This document shows, one piece after another, positions 11,417 through 20,855 of a stretch of DNA of 64,000 bases. The notes under the pieces are model-generated. The model saw only the letters and a list, made by a program, of their open reading frames with translations. It was not told the origin of the DNA and did not search any database. Both the position numbers and the translations under genes were made by a program. Source of the DNA: Caloramator sp. E03 (GTDB lineage Bacteria; Bacillota; Clostridia; Clostridiales; Caloramatoraceae); NCBI RefSeq assembly GCF_006016075.1, contig NZ_CP040093.1, positions 1,542,501-1,606,500 of the forward strand, written 5' to 3'. Numbering within the stretch: position 1 is the stretch's first letter; each line of letters begins with the position of its first letter.

Positions 11417-12799
11417 ATGATTAATGAGGATACTATAGCTGCAATTTCTACTTCAGCTGGTGAAGGAGGAATTGGAATCGTAAGGATATCCGGAAGTAAA
11501 GCCCTTGAGATATTAGATAAGGTATTTGTAAGTCATAGAGGAAAAAGCGTTTTAAATATGAAAAGTTATAGTATGATGTATGGTTATATAAAGGATAAAC
11601 AAAAAGATGAAATAATTGATGAAGTAATAGTAAGCTATATGAAAGCTCCTAATACCTATACAAGAGAAGATATTGTAGAAATTAACTGTCATGGGGGAGT
11701 AATTGCTGTTAAAAGAATATTGTCACTTGTTTTAAGTAATGGAGCAAGACTTGCAGATCCTGGAGAATTTACCAAAAGAGCATTTTTAAATGGAAGAATA
11801 GATTTATCCCAGGCAGAAGCAGTAATAGATATTATAAGGTCAAAAACTGATGAAAGTATGAGACTTGCAATCAATCAGGCTCAAGGTAAACTTTCAGTAA
11901 AAATAAGAAATATAAATGACAGACTTTTAAATATACTTGCTCATATTGAAGCTTCAGTTGATTTTCCAGAAGATGATATAGAAAAAATTATAACAAATAA
12001 ATTAATAAGAGATGCAACAGAAATAGAAAAAGAAATGGATGTACTTATAAGAAATGCTGATACAGGAAAAATAATAAGAGAGGGGTTAAATACAATAATA
12101 GTTGGAAAGCCTAATGTTGGAAAATCCTCATTATTGAATATATTACTTCAAGAAAAAAGGGCAATAGTAACTGAAATACCTGGTACTACAAGGGATATAA
12201 TAGAAGAATATATAAACATCAAAGGTATACCTATAAAAATAATAGATACAGCTGGTATTAGAGAAACTAAGGATTTAGTTGAAAAAATTGGAGTAGAAAA
12301 GACTAAAGAGTATATAGATAGGGCAGATCTTGTTATATTTATGCTTGATGCAAGCAAAATTATAGAAAAAGAAGATTTAATTATAATGGATTTGATATCA
12401 GATAAACAAAAGATAATAGTTATAAATAAAATAGATGCTCCATCTAATCTTGATATTAGTTTGATTAAAGAAAAATTTAAAGATTCTCCTATTATTTTTG
12501 CATCTGTTAAGGAAGAAAAAGGTATTGATGAAATTAAAAATAATATTGTAGAACTTGTATATAAAGGAAAAGTTTTGGGAACAGATGTGTATGTAACAAA
12601 TATAAGACATCAGGAAATACTTAAAAAGGCTAAAGAAAGTGTTAAAAATGGTATAGAAACTTTAAAATCAGGGTTGCCTATAGACTGTGCTTCTATTGAT
12701 TTTAAAGATGCCTACTTAAAACTTGGAGAGATTACAGGAGATACTGTATCTGATGATGTTATAGATAGGATATTTTCTAATTTCTGCATTGGAAAATAA
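11417..12799 (+). CDS. mnmE: tRNA modification GTPase MnmE
   Basis: With MnmG it installs carboxymethylaminomethyl groups on wobble uridine 34. The 460 residues show the N-terminal folate-binding domain, a G domain with GKPNVGKSSLLN, DTAGIR and NKID, and the conserved C-terminus FCIGK. I chose ATG 11417 (MINEDTIAA), with GAGGTGG 6 nt upstream, over the ATG at 11402. A TATAAT-like hexamer lies about 40 nt before the start, which suggests a fresh promoter after the jag terminator. Confidence 0.97.
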   Translation: MINEDTIAAISTSAGEGGIGIVRISGSKALEILDKVFVSHRGKSVLNMKSYSMMYGYIKDKQKDEIIDEVIVSYMKAPNTYTREDIVEINCHGGVIAVKRILSLVLSNGARLADPGEFTKRAFLNGRIDLSQAEAVIDIIRSKTDESMRLAINQAQGKLSVKIRNINDRLLNILAHIEASVDFPEDDIEKIITNKLIRDATEIEKEMDVLIRNADTGKIIREGLNTIIVGKPNVGKSSLLNILLQEKRAIVTEIPGTTRDIIEEYINIKGIPIKIIDTAGIRETKDLVEKIGVEKTKEYIDRADLVIFMLDASKIIEKEDLIIMDLISDKQKIIVINKIDAPSNLDISLIKEKFKDSPIIFASVKEEKGIDEIKNNIVELVYKGKVLGTDVYVTNIRHQEILKKAKESVKNGIETLKSGLPIDCASIDFKDAYLKLGEITGDTVSDDVIDRIFSNFCIGK

Positions 12800-12817
12800 G
12801 AACTTGAGGTGAAAATT

Positions 12818-14698
12818 ATGTATAAAGCTGGAAGTTATGATGTTATTGTTGTTGGGGCAGGTCATGCAGGATGTGAAGCTGCACTTGCCTGTGCAAGGCT
12901 TGGATGTAAAACCCTTGTTATAACTTTAAATCTTGATAGTATAGCATTAATGCCTTGTAATCCTGCAATTGGAGGTACTTCAAAAGGGCATCTTGTAAGA
13001 GAAATAGATGCACTTGGAGGTCAGATGGGAATAAATATTGATAAAACATTTATACAATCAAGAATGCTAAACACTGCTAAAGGACCTGCTGTACACTCAT
13101 TAAGAGCTCAGGCAGATAAAAAGAAGTACCAATTGTTGATGAAACATACTTTAGAGAAGCAAGAAAACCTTGTTATCAAACAAGATGAAGTTATATCTTT
13201 AGATATTGAAAATGGAAAAATAAAAGGGCTTGAAACAAAAAATGGGGCTTATTTTGAATGTAAAACAGCTATACTTACAACAGGAACATATTTAAAAGGA
13301 AGAATAATTATAGGTGAAGTAAACTATAGTGGTGGCCCTAATGGGTTATTTCCTGCTAATGAATTATCTAAGAGTTTAAAGGAAAATGGGATAGAGCTTA
13401 GAAGATTTAAAACAGGTACTCCAGCAAGAGTCAATAAGAGAAGTATTGATTTTTCTAAAATGATTATACAGCCAGGAGACGAAAAGATAGTTCCGTTCTC
13501 ATTTATATCTGGAAATATATATAGAGAACAAATACCTTGTTATCTTACATATACAACTGAAGAAACAAAAAAAATAATCCTTGAAAATATACATAGATCT
13601 CCTTTATATACTGGACAGATAGAAGGGGTAGGACCAAGGTATTGTCCATCAATTGAGGATAAAATAATGAAGTTTCCTGATAAAGAAAAGCATCAGGTAT
13701 TTATTGAACCCGAGGGAGAAGATACTGAAGAGATGTATATACAGGGTATGTCAAGTTCATTACCAGAAGATGTTCAAATAAAAATGTATAGATCAATACC
13801 TGGGCTTGAAAATTGTGAAATATTAAGAACGGCTTATGCTATAGAATATGATTGTATTGATCCTACTCAGTTAAAATTATCCCTCGAACATAAAAATATT
13901 GAAGGTTTATTTTTTGCAGGACAGATTAATGGAAGTTCAGGCTATGAAGAAGCTGCTGCTCAAGGAATAATGGCTGGTATCAATGCAGCATTAAAGATTA
14001 AGAATTTAGAGCCATTTATACTTGATAGATCAGAGGCATATATAGGTGTATTAATTGATGATCTTGTTACAAAAGGTACAAATGAGCCTTATAGGATGAT
14101 GACTTCAAGGGCAGAGTATAGACTACTATTAAGACAAGATAATGCTGATTTAAGACTTACTGAAAAAGGTTATAAAATTGGTATTGTAACAGAAGAGAGA
14201 TACAATATATTTATGGAAAAGAAAATGAAAATACAAGAAGAATTAAAGAGAATCAAAAATTACATAATTCTTCCTACAAAAGAGAATAATGATATATTGA
14301 GACAAATAGGAAGTTCTGAAATTAAAAGTGGTATATCTATGTATGAACTTTTAAAGAGACCTGAAATGAATTATAGTGTAACTAAAGCCTTGGATAAGGA
14401 TAGGCCTGAGCTTAATGATGAAATTTTTGAAGAAGTTGAAATTGAAACAAAATACGAAGGATATATAGAAAAGCAAATGCAACAGGTTGAGCAGTTTAAA
14501 AAACTTGAAGTAAAAAAAATACCAAAATATATTGATTACAATGAAATAAGTGGACTAAGGATTGAAGCAAAGCAAAAATTATCAAAAATAAAGCCAGAGA
14601 ATATAGGACAGGCATCAAGAATATCAGGTGTATCCCCAGCCGATATATCAGTTTTACTTGTATATATAGAACAGGTGAGAAGAAAAAAAGGAGAGTAA
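12818..14698 (+). CDS. mnmG: tRNA uridine-34 modification enzyme MnmG
   Basis: FAD-dependent partner of MnmE. The 626 residues begin with the dinucleotide-binding fold [17 protein letters not shown], include the NPAIGG motif, and end with the helical C-terminal domain [21 protein letters not shown] 12818 follows GAGGTG at 6 nt; the in-frame GTG at 12809 lies within that site and was rejected. It follows mnmE by 18 nt. Confidence 0.97.
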   Translation: MYKAGSYDVIVVGAGHAGCEAALACARLGCKTLVITLNLDSIALMPCNPAIGGTSKGHLVREIDALGGQMGINIDKTFIQSRMLNTAKGPAVHSLRAQADKKKYQLLMKHTLEKQENLVIKQDEVISLDIENGKIKGLETKNGAYFECKTAILTTGTYLKGRIIIGEVNYSGGPNGLFPANELSKSLKENGIELRRFKTGTPARVNKRSIDFSKMIIQPGDEKIVPFSFISGNIYREQIPCYLTYTTEETKKIILENIHRSPLYTGQIEGVGPRYCPSIEDKIMKFPDKEKHQVFIEPEGEDTEEMYIQGMSSSLPEDVQIKMYRSIPGLENCEILRTAYAIEYDCIDPTQLKLSLEHKNIEGLFFAGQINGSSGYEEAAAQGIMAGINAALKIKNLEPFILDRSEAYIGVLIDDLVTKGTNEPYRMMTSRAEYRLLLRQDNADLRLTEKGYKIGIVTEERYNIFMEKKMKIQEELKRIKNYIILPTKENNDILRQIGSSEIKSGISMYELLKRPEMNYSVTKALDKDRPELNDEIFEEVEIETKYEGYIEKQMQQVEQFKKLEVKKIPKYIDYNEISGLRIEAKQKLSKIKPENIGQASRISGVSPADISVLLVYIEQVRRKKGE

Positions 14699-14701
14699 TT
14701 T

Positions 14702-15421
14702 ATGGATTGTAAACAGCTATTGGTAAATGGTTGTAAATTATACAATATTGATATTGATCAAATACAAATTGAAAAATTTATTGCTTATAAAGAAATTCTA
14801 AAGGAATGGAATGAAAAAATTAATTTAACTGCTATTGTTGACGATGAAGGTATTGTAAAAAAACATTTCTTAGATTCTATATCTATTATAAGTTCTAATG
14901 TTATAAAAGAAAATTGTAGCATTATAGATATTGGTACGGGAGCAGGTTTTCCAGGTGTACCTTTAAAGATTATAATGCCTTCATTAAAGATTGTACTTTT
15001 GGATTCTTTGAATAAAAGAATAAAATTTTTGAATGAGGTTATAAAAGAGCTTGGATTAAATGATATTGAAGCAATACATGGGAGAGCAGAGGAAATAGCA
15101 AAAGATATTAAGTATAGGGAAAGCTTTGATATTGCAACGGCAAGAGCTGTTGCAAACCTTACTATGCTTTCAGAATATTGTATACCTTATGTTAAAGTTG
15201 GTGGGTATTTTATTGCTATGAAAGGGCCTTCATCAGTTGATGAGATAAATGAGAGTAAAAATGCTATTGGAACCCTTGGAGGAAAAATTAAAGATGTCAT
15301 TGATACAAAAATATATGAAGAGGACATAAATCATAAATTAGTTATTGTCGAAAAAATAAAAATCACTGAAAAAAAATATCCAAGAAAATCGTCGCAAATT
15401 GAGAAAAAACCGATATTATGA
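14702..15421 (+). CDS. rsmG: 16S rRNA (guanine-527 N7) methyltransferase RsmG
   Basis: SAM-dependent methyltransferase (GidB family) of 239 residues. The SAM-binding loop DIGTGAGFPGVPLKI and the downstream ATARAVANLTMLSEY motif are typical. It starts three bases after the mnmG stop, with GGAGAG overlapping the end of mnmG, so it is part of the mnmE-mnmG-rsmG operon. Confidence 0.95.
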   Translation: MDCKQLLVNGCKLYNIDIDQIQIEKFIAYKEILKEWNEKINLTAIVDDEGIVKKHFLDSISIISSNVIKENCSIIDIGTGAGFPGVPLKIIMPSLKIVLLDSLNKRIKFLNEVIKELGLNDIEAIHGRAEEIAKDIKYRESFDIATARAVANLTMLSEYCIPYVKVGGYFIAMKGPSSVDEINESKNAIGTLGGKIKDVIDTKIYEEDINHKLVIVEKIKITEKKYPRKSSQIEKKPIL

Positions 15422-15547
15422 CGAATAATTAATATTTAGAAATAAAAATATGAATAAATATGTTGTATAATTTATGATAAAATATAGCAGGAAAAGAAGA
15501 AAAAATATAGAAATAAACAATAAGCAATTTTAAAAGGGATGGTGGAG

Positions 15548-16336
15548 ATGCAAGCTGAAAGAGAAATAATTAATATACCTATTAATATGATAAAACAAAA
15601 TATTTACCAGCCAAGAAAACAATTTGACTCAAATTCGCTTATTGAATTGTCAGAATCGATTAAAGAATATGGAGTATTACAGCCTATTAGTGTAAGAAAA
15701 AGGGATGATAAATATTATGAGCTTGTTGCTGGTGAAAGAAGACTTAGGGCATCCCAGCTTGCCGGTCTTGAAAAAATCCCTGCAATTGTCGTAGATGTAG
15801 ATGATAGTGAATCGGCTATACTTGCTTTAATTGAAAACCTTCAGAGAGAAGATTTGAACTATATCGAAGAAGCTGAAGGATACTACAACATAATAAAAGA
15901 AATGGGAATAACACAAGAAGAGTTATCAAAAAAAATAGGTAAAAAACAATCAACTATTGCAAATAAAATTAGACTATTAAAACTTTCATCTACAATTAAA
16001 GAAAGGCTTATAAAAGAAGGGCTTACTGAGAGACATGCAAGGGCATTATTAAAAATACCTGATGAAAAAATTCAAAACAGAATTATTGATGAAGTAGTTA
16101 AAAAGAATTTGAATGTGAAAAAAACAGAAGAACTAATAGAAAAAGAAATTAGTAAAAATAATAAAGACATTGAGAATAAAAGTGATAATAAAAATAAAAT
16201 GAAGTGGGCAATAAATCCAAGAATTATAACAAATACAATTAAGCAAATTATGAGTAAAAACGGTATCAATGCTGAATATAGGCATAAAGAAGAAGAAGAT
16301 TATATGGAAATAATAGTTAGGATATCGAAACGATAA
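15548..16336 (+). CDS. noc: Noc-type ParB-like nucleoid occlusion protein
   Basis: ParB-family DNA-binding protein of 262 residues placed right after rsmG, the usual Noc position in Firmicutes. It shows the ParB CTPase-fold motifs (YQPRKQF, ELVAGERRLRA, ALIENLQREDLNYIEEA) and a helix-turn-helix around QEELSKKIGKKQSTIANKIRLL. Start choice: AAGGG lies 9 nt before ATG 15548, while it directly abuts the ATG at 15539. No Noc-box palindrome was found in this window, so the assignment to Noc rather than a second Spo0J rests on synteny. Confidence 0.8.
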   Translation: MQAEREIINIPINMIKQNIYQPRKQFDSNSLIELSESIKEYGVLQPISVRKRDDKYYELVAGERRLRASQLAGLEKIPAIVVDVDDSESAILALIENLQREDLNYIEEAEGYYNIIKEMGITQEELSKKIGKKQSTIANKIRLLKLSSTIKERLIKEGLTERHARALLKIPDEKIQNRIIDEVVKKNLNVKKTEELIEKEISKNNKDIENKSDNKNKMKWAINPRIITNTIKQIMSKNGINAEYRHKEEEDYMEIIVRISKR

Positions 16337-16424
16337 TTTAAAATTATTTAATTTTATTAGCAAACATATTTTGATATAAATTATTTTTTAGAAAGAAAAG
16401 AAGAAAAATAATATTTTTATTTAC

Positions 16425-16482
16425 AAATAGGAACTTTTATGAAAATTGTAAGACTAAAAACATAAAAGTTCCTATTTTTTTA
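16425..16482 (+). terminator. Strong terminator downstream of noc, invaded by IS
   Basis: A 17-bp perfect stem pairs 16425-16441 with 16461-16477 around a 19-nt loop and runs into seven T and an A. The ISL3-type element begins at 16483. The 8-bp target duplication TTTTTTTA (16475-16482 and 17961-17968) is this T-tract itself. Confidence 0.88.
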
Positions 16483-16650
16483 GGTTCTATGTCAATAGTT
16501 GGGGTGGGCATTTTATTCAAATGCCTGCCCTTGCTAATTTTCAAGAAGTTTTAACGAATTAAAGAAAGTGAATCAAAAATTCTCTAAAAATGGGCATAAC
16601 AAAAAGACCAAACTAATGTTGGTTTTTGAAAAATAGAGTACAGTAATCAA

Positions 16651-17826
16651 TTACTTGCAACAATGCAGAATTCTATTTCTAAACCTGTTAAAATTTCTGA
16701 ACCCAAACGCATTTCTTTTAATAACTTTAATCTTGTTGTTAAAACCTTCAACACATCCATTCGTATAAGGAACATCAAAGGAATTAACTATTTCCTTAAA
16801 CCACCTGCTTAAAGTTTCTGCACATGAAATATATTCTTTTATACCGCTTTTTCTTGCTATCTCAATCCATTCCTTTAGTAATATTTTTGCTTCAGAAGCA
16901 GACCTTGCATCTGAAATTTTGTAAAAGGATTCCTTAAGGTAATGGGCATGTCTTAATTCATCATTGTATAAAAGCATAATTTCAAGTTGTCTCTTAGAGT
17001 CTTCATCTAAGGAATCTTTTCTAGCAAGAATGAGTTTTCGACTTTTTTTGTAATATCGCCTTAGTTTCTTATCCATATTCTTTTGAATGCGCTTTCTAAC
17101 GTTTTCTATAGCCCAGGTGTTGTAGCGCATAAAGTGGAACTTATCTATGATGATAGTTGCATTTTTAAAGTATGTTTTAGCAATGTCAGCATATTGACTC
17201 CACATATCAATAACTACATATTTTACCTTATCCCTGTTTTTAAAATTTCTAAAGTAATCCGAAAGGATATGAAATCGTCTATCTTTAATAATATCAATTA
17301 CTTTATGATTAACAGGATCAACTAATATACAGTGATATTTTGAGCCACCAGAATTACCTTTAAATTCATCAATAGATATAACTTCAGGCAAAGAATACGC
17401 AGTATAACTAACAGTATCAAAAATGCGTTTTACAGTATGGGTGGAAACATTGGCTTTTAAGGAAACATGCTTCATGCTATTAACATTAGATAGTTCGTTA
17501 ATTATGAAGAAAGATAAGCGGTTTGTCATTCTATGATAGCGTGGAAGAAAATCTAGCTTTTCATAAAAGCGCTTACCGCATTCTGAGCATACTAATCTCC
17601 TTTTTCTAAGAATGATAAAAGTTTTTTTAAACTGAATGGGTACATCTTTAATTCTTTGTTTTCTGTAATCATGAACTTTAGATGTAGTATAGCCACAAAC
17701 TGGACAAACATGTGGTTTCTTTTTAGTTTCAACAAATATCTCAATAAAATCATCTTTATTAACAACGTTTTTTACAAAAACATCTTTTAAGTTTAGTAAA
17801 TTGTTGATAAAATTATACTTAAGCAC
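16651..17826 (-). CDS. ISL3 family transposase
   Basis: DDE transposase of 391 residues. The N-terminal zinc-finger-like part has CPVCGY and CSECGKRFYEK. The DDE core includes SIDEFKG, VVIDMWSQYADIAK and the C-terminal NGCVEGFNNKIKVIKRNAFGFRNFNRFRNRI typical of ISL3 enzymes. It starts with GTG (MLKYNFINN); GGAGG lies 11 nt upstream. The start codon is buried in a long hairpin. The protein is identical to the copy at 36507-37682, so this element moved recently. Confidence 0.95.
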   Translation of the reverse strand: MLKYNFINNLLNLKDVFVKNVVNKDDFIEIFVETKKKPHVCPVCGYTTSKVHDYRKQRIKDVPIQFKKTFIILRKRRLVCSECGKRFYEKLDFLPRYHRMTNRLSFFIINELSNVNSMKHVSLKANVSTHTVKRIFDTVSYTAYSLPEVISIDEFKGNSGGSKYHCILVDPVNHKVIDIIKDRRFHILSDYFRNFKNRDKVKYVVIDMWSQYADIAKTYFKNATIIIDKFHFMRYNTWAIENVRKRIQKNMDKKLRRYYKKSRKLILARKDSLDEDSKRQLEIMLLYNDELRHAHYLKESFYKISDARSASEAKILLKEWIEIARKSGIKEYISCAETLSRWFKEIVNSFDVPYTNGCVEGFNNKIKVIKRNAFGFRNFNRFRNRILHCCK

Positions 17827-17904
17827 TTTATTGGATGCCTCCTTTCTAAAATTTTGTTTTGGTTAATTTTATTTTAGCAAAGTTGGCATCTGAATAAAGT
17901 GCTT
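17821..17904 (-). promoter_or_regulatory. Hairpin masking the ISL3 transposase start codon
   Basis: Positions 17821-17839 and 17885-17904 form a 19/20-nt inverted repeat with a single small internal mismatch. On the minus-strand RNA the 3' arm holds the GTG start codon (17824-17826) and reaches the edge of the Shine-Dalgarno site. A transcript entering from outside the element would contain both arms. The same structure is at 37677-37760 in copy 2. Confidence 0.7.
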
Positions 17905-18020
17905 TTTTCTATTTAAATAAAAATGTTGAGGTTTACCACCCCAACATTTATTATAGAACCTTTTTTTATAATAAAATAAGGAAAATCTTTAAAAATTTGC
18001 TTTAGATTATATTAGGTTAG

Positions 18021-18290
18021 TTATATTTTATTAAATAAAAGAAGAATACCTATAATTATAAATGCTATTGATGATGCTAATTGAATAATATAAGGAGGTA
18101 TGTATTTATTTATTATTGATCCAAGGAGTACCCCAAGTAACGATGAACAAACTAATGCAAGGGATGAGCCGATAAATACGGAAAGTTTAGAATGGTACTC
18201 TGCAGAAAGAAGCATTGTAGTTATTTGAGTTTTGTCGCCTAATTCGGCAATGAAAACAAGAATAAATGTTGTTAATATTATTTTTAACAT
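18021..18290 (-). CDS. GDT1/TMEM165 family membrane protein (half-length)
   Basis: Short membrane protein of 89 residues of the UPF0016 (GDT1/MneA-like) family. The hallmark ELGDKTQ lies in the first third, and three hydrophobic segments are visible. Family members transport divalent cations such as Mn or Ca, and many bacterial ones are half-length proteins that pair up. ATG 18290 has GGAGG at 5 nt; the ATG at 18302 would overlap its own site. It is transcribed away from parA. Confidence 0.82.
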   Translation of the reverse strand: MLKIILTTFILVFIAELGDKTQITTMLLSAEYHSKLSVFIGSSLALVCSSLLGVLLGSIINKYIPPYIIQLASSIAFIIIGILLLFNKI

Positions 18291-18379
18291 AAAATCCTCC
18301 AAAAGTATTTAATAATAAAACATGTTACTGTAAAATATATATTAGGCTTTATATAAAAATATACAGGGAGGTGATAAGA

Positions 18380-19150
18380 ATGGGAAAAATAATTTCTATA
18401 TTTAATCAAAAGGGAGGAGTAGGGAAGACTACTACTAATATAAATTTATCTGCATATTTAGCTTCAATGGGAAAAAAAATATTAACTTTAGATATAGATC
18501 CTCAAGGAAATACAACAAGTGGAATTGGAATAGAAAAAAGAAAGCTTGAAAATTCGATATATGATGTAATTATGGGACTTCCTGCCGAAAAAGCTATTAT
18601 AAAAACTAAAATTAAAGATTTAGATATAATTCCATCGAATGTTGAATTGGCAGGTGCTGAAATTGAGTTATCAACAAAAACAAATAGAGAAAAGAGAATA
18701 AAAGATGCATTAGAAAGTATAAAAAGTAAATATGATTATATATTAATTGATTGTCCACCTTCTCTTGGATTATTAAGTATAAACGCATTAACTGCTTCTA
18801 ATAGTGTATTAATACCTATTCAATGTGAATATTACGCTCTTGAAGGCGTTGGGCATCTAATGAGTACAATACAGTTAGTTAAAAAGAGTTTAAATAAAGA
18901 TATATATATACAAGGTGTTATAATGAGTATGTTTGATGGAAGGACTAATTTATCAATTGAGGTAGTTGAAGAAGTTAAAAAATACTTTAAAGGGAAGGTT
19001 TATACTACTATAATTCCAAGAAATATAAAGCTTGCTGAGGCTCCAAGTTATGGTATGCCAATAATGTTATATGATAAAAACTCAAAAGGTGCTGAAGCGT
19101 ATAAAAAACTTGCTGAAGAATTTTTAGAATATGATGAAGGAGATGAATAG
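18380..19150 (+). CDS. parA: Chromosome partitioning ATPase ParA/Soj
   Basis: Deviant Walker ATPase of 256 residues that works with ParB and parS in origin segregation. The deviant Walker A is KGGVGKTT near residues 11-18, with Walker B YILIDCPPSLG. ATG 18380 follows GGGAGGTG at 6 nt; the in-frame GTG at 18371 lies inside that site. parB follows two bases after the stop, so the pair is an operon. Confidence 0.96.
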   Translation: MGKIISIFNQKGGVGKTTTNINLSAYLASMGKKILTLDIDPQGNTTSGIGIEKRKLENSIYDVIMGLPAEKAIIKTKIKDLDIIPSNVELAGAEIELSTKTNREKRIKDALESIKSKYDYILIDCPPSLGLLSINALTASNSVLIPIQCEYYALEGVGHLMSTIQLVKKSLNKDIYIQGVIMSMFDGRTNLSIEVVEEVKKYFKGKVYTTIIPRNIKLAEAPSYGMPIMLYDKNSKGAEAYKKLAEEFLEYDEGDE

Positions 19151-19152
19151 AG

Positions 19153-20004
19153 TTGAGCACTAAGAAAAGTGCTTTAGGAAGAGGATTAGGAGCATTAATT
19201 CCTGAAATTAATGATAATAAAGCATCAGAAAACAATATTAATGAGATAGATATAAATGAAATAATGCCTAATGAAAATCAACCAAGAAAAAAGTTTGACG
19301 ATGAGAATATTAAGGATCTTGCGGAGTCAATTAGAGAGCATGGCATTATACAACCTATTCTTGTAAGAAAAGAAGGAGAATATTATAAAATCGTTGCCGG
19401 AGAAAGAAGATGGAGAGCAGCTAGAATTGCAGGATTAAAGAAAATTCCTGTTATAATAAAAGATATGACAGATAAAGAAATGATGGAAATATCTTTAATA
19501 GAAAATCTTCAAAGAGAAGATTTAAATCCTATAGAAGAAGCTCTTGCATATAAGAGATTAATGGAAGAATTTAATTTAACACAAGAGCAAATTGCAATAA
19601 GAGTTGGAAAATCAAGACCTGTTATTACAAATTCATTAAGGCTATTAAATCTTGACAAGAAAGTTATTGATTATATAATAGAAAGTAAACTTTCTGAAGG
19701 TCATGGAAGGATATTAGCATCTATTGAAAATAAACAGCTTCAGGTTGAGATAGCAAAAAAAATAATTGAAGATGGATTAAATGTAAGGCAAACTGAAAAA
19801 ATAATACAAAACATAAAGAATAATAAAACAAAAAAGATTAAAAACAAAAAAGAAGATTCTTATATTAAAGATATACAGGAAAAACTTATGAATCACCTTG
19901 GTACAAAAGTAAATATTAGTACAAAAAGAAAAAAAGGTGTTATTGAAATCGAATATTACTCAAAAGAAGATTTAGAAAGGATATTAGAATTATTCAATAT
20001 ATAA
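19153..20004 (+). CDS. parB: Chromosome partitioning protein ParB/Spo0J
   Basis: CTP-dependent DNA clamp loaded at parS. The 283 residues begin with the ParA-stimulating tail STKKSALGRGLGALIPE, followed by NQPRKKF, AGERRWRAARIAGL, ENLQREDLNPIEEA, the helix-turn-helix (QEQIAIRVGKSRPVITNSLRLL), and a C-terminal dimerisation region. It uses a TTG start. A perfect parS site begins at the base right after its stop codon. Confidence 0.96.
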   Translation: MSTKKSALGRGLGALIPEINDNKASENNINEIDINEIMPNENQPRKKFDDENIKDLAESIREHGIIQPILVRKEGEYYKIVAGERRWRAARIAGLKKIPVIIKDMTDKEMMEISLIENLQREDLNPIEEALAYKRLMEEFNLTQEQIAIRVGKSRPVITNSLRLLNLDKKVIDYIIESKLSEGHGRILASIENKQLQVEIAKKIIEDGLNVRQTEKIIQNIKNNKTKKIKNKKEDSYIKDIQEKLMNHLGTKVNISTKRKKGVIEIEYYSKEDLERILELFNI

Positions 20005-20020
20005 TGTTTCACGTGAAACA
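20005..20020. promoter_or_regulatory. parS centromere site
   Basis: TGTTTCACGTGAAACA is a perfect 16-bp palindrome and an exact match to the Firmicutes parS consensus. It abuts the parB stop codon (20002-20004) with no gap. It is the only full-length match I found in the window. Confidence 0.96.
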
Positions 20021-20052
20021 TTTGATTTAAATTATGAGGAGATGATATAGCT

Positions 20053-20544
20053 GTGATATTGTCTATTCTTAATCAATATCAATCCATAATATATATAGTG
20101 GTTCTGATTTTTGTTATAATACTATTAATAATTGAAATACTAAATAGAATTGAATTAAATAGAATAGAGAAAAAATATAGAAAATTGATGAAAGGTTCTA
20201 CTGGTAAAAATATTGAAGAAATGCTCTTTGAATATAAAAAGAATGTTGAAGAAGCTATTGAAACAGTAAAAAATATTAAAGATGATTATAATGATATTAA
20301 TGAAAGATTAAAAGGATGTGTTCAAAAAGTTTCAATAGTAAGATACAGAGCATTTGATGATGTTGGAAGTGATTTAAGCTTTTCCATAGCATTATTAAAC
20401 GATAAAAATAATGGAATAGTTTTAACTGGTATATATGGAAGAAATGAATGTACAACCTTTGCAAAGCCAATAGAAAATGGAATATCAAAGTATGATCTTT
20501 CAGATGAAGAAAAAATGGCACTAAAAGAAGCTATGTCAAAATGA
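20053..20544 (+). CDS. DUF4446 membrane-anchored protein
   Basis: 163 residues with an N-terminal membrane segment (about 10-30), a charged coiled region (about 35-95), and a C-terminal domain containing VSIVRYRAFDDVGSDLSFSIALL and GIYGRNECTTFAKP, typical of DUF4446. It follows parB in many Clostridia. It uses a GTG start with GAGGAG 11 nt upstream. No function is established. It is probably part of the parAB transcript, which ends in the hairpin at 20557-20600. Confidence 0.82.
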   Translation: MILSILNQYQSIIYIVVLIFVIILLIIEILNRIELNRIEKKYRKLMKGSTGKNIEEMLFEYKKNVEEAIETVKNIKDDYNDINERLKGCVQKVSIVRYRAFDDVGSDLSFSIALLNDKNNGIVLTGIYGRNECTTFAKPIENGISKYDLSDEEKMALKEAMSK

Positions 20545-20556
20545 AAGTTTTGAATA

Positions 20557-20600
20557 AAAAACATCCTCCTTCAAATACTAATCTAAAGGAGGATGTTTTT
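20557..20600 (+). terminator. Terminator whose 3' arm is the next gene's ribosome binding site
   Basis: A 15-bp perfect stem pairs 20557-20571 with 20586-20600 around a 14-nt loop, and the 3' arm ends in five T. That arm contains AAGGAGG, the Shine-Dalgarno site for the ATG at 20601. A read-through transcript would therefore fold the site shut. Translation would need the stem opened or a start inside the loop. Confidence 0.75.
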
Positions 20601-20855
20601 ATGATTGTAAGCGTTGATAATAATTTAGTAGATTTAAAGAAATTCCTCATAAAGAATGGAATTGAAGTTTATAACATAAGTGACGGGGTTGTTTCTGATG
20701 CATATATATATTCTATGAAAAATAACGATATTTTAAAATTTTATAATTCAATTCATGGAAAAGGTGAAGGCTCATTAATTATAAATGCTGATGGTAAGAG
20801 TTTTCAAGACATACTATATTTCTTAAATCATAGGGTATATTCATCTTTATTTTGA
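20601..20855 (+). CDS. UPF0180 (YkuS-like) small protein
   Basis: 84-residue protein resembling the YkuS/UPF0180 family, with an alpha/beta pattern: IVSVDNNLVDLKKFLIKNGIEVYNIS, then AYIYS, then SLIINADGKSFQDILYFL. No function is established. ATG 20601 was chosen over the ATG at 20541 because AAGGAGG lies 8 nt upstream of 20601. The site is part of a terminator hairpin. The 3' end overlaps the convergent yyaC gene by 28 nt. Confidence 0.72.
   Translation: MIVSVDNNLVDLKKFLIKNGIEVYNISDGVVSDAYIYSMKNNDILKFYNSIHGKGEGSLIINADGKSFQDILYFLNHRVYSSLF

Larger units (their letters stand above)
16483..17960 (-). mobile_element. ISL3-type insertion sequence, copy 1 (1478 bp)
   Basis: Complete element with imperfect terminal inverted repeats of about 25 bp. 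The left end begins GGTTCTATGTCAATAG; the inverse of the right end begins GGTTCTATAATAAATG; both then read TTGGGGTGG. It is flanked by an exact 8-bp target duplication TTTTTTTA, and eight bases is the usual duplication size for ISL3. It carries one transposase gene on the minus strand. A second copy of the same length is at 36339-37816. Confidence 0.95.

Noticed and set aside
14536-14745. Antisense frame across the mnmG-rsmG junction
   Set aside because: It lies opposite two well conserved genes and shows no family features.
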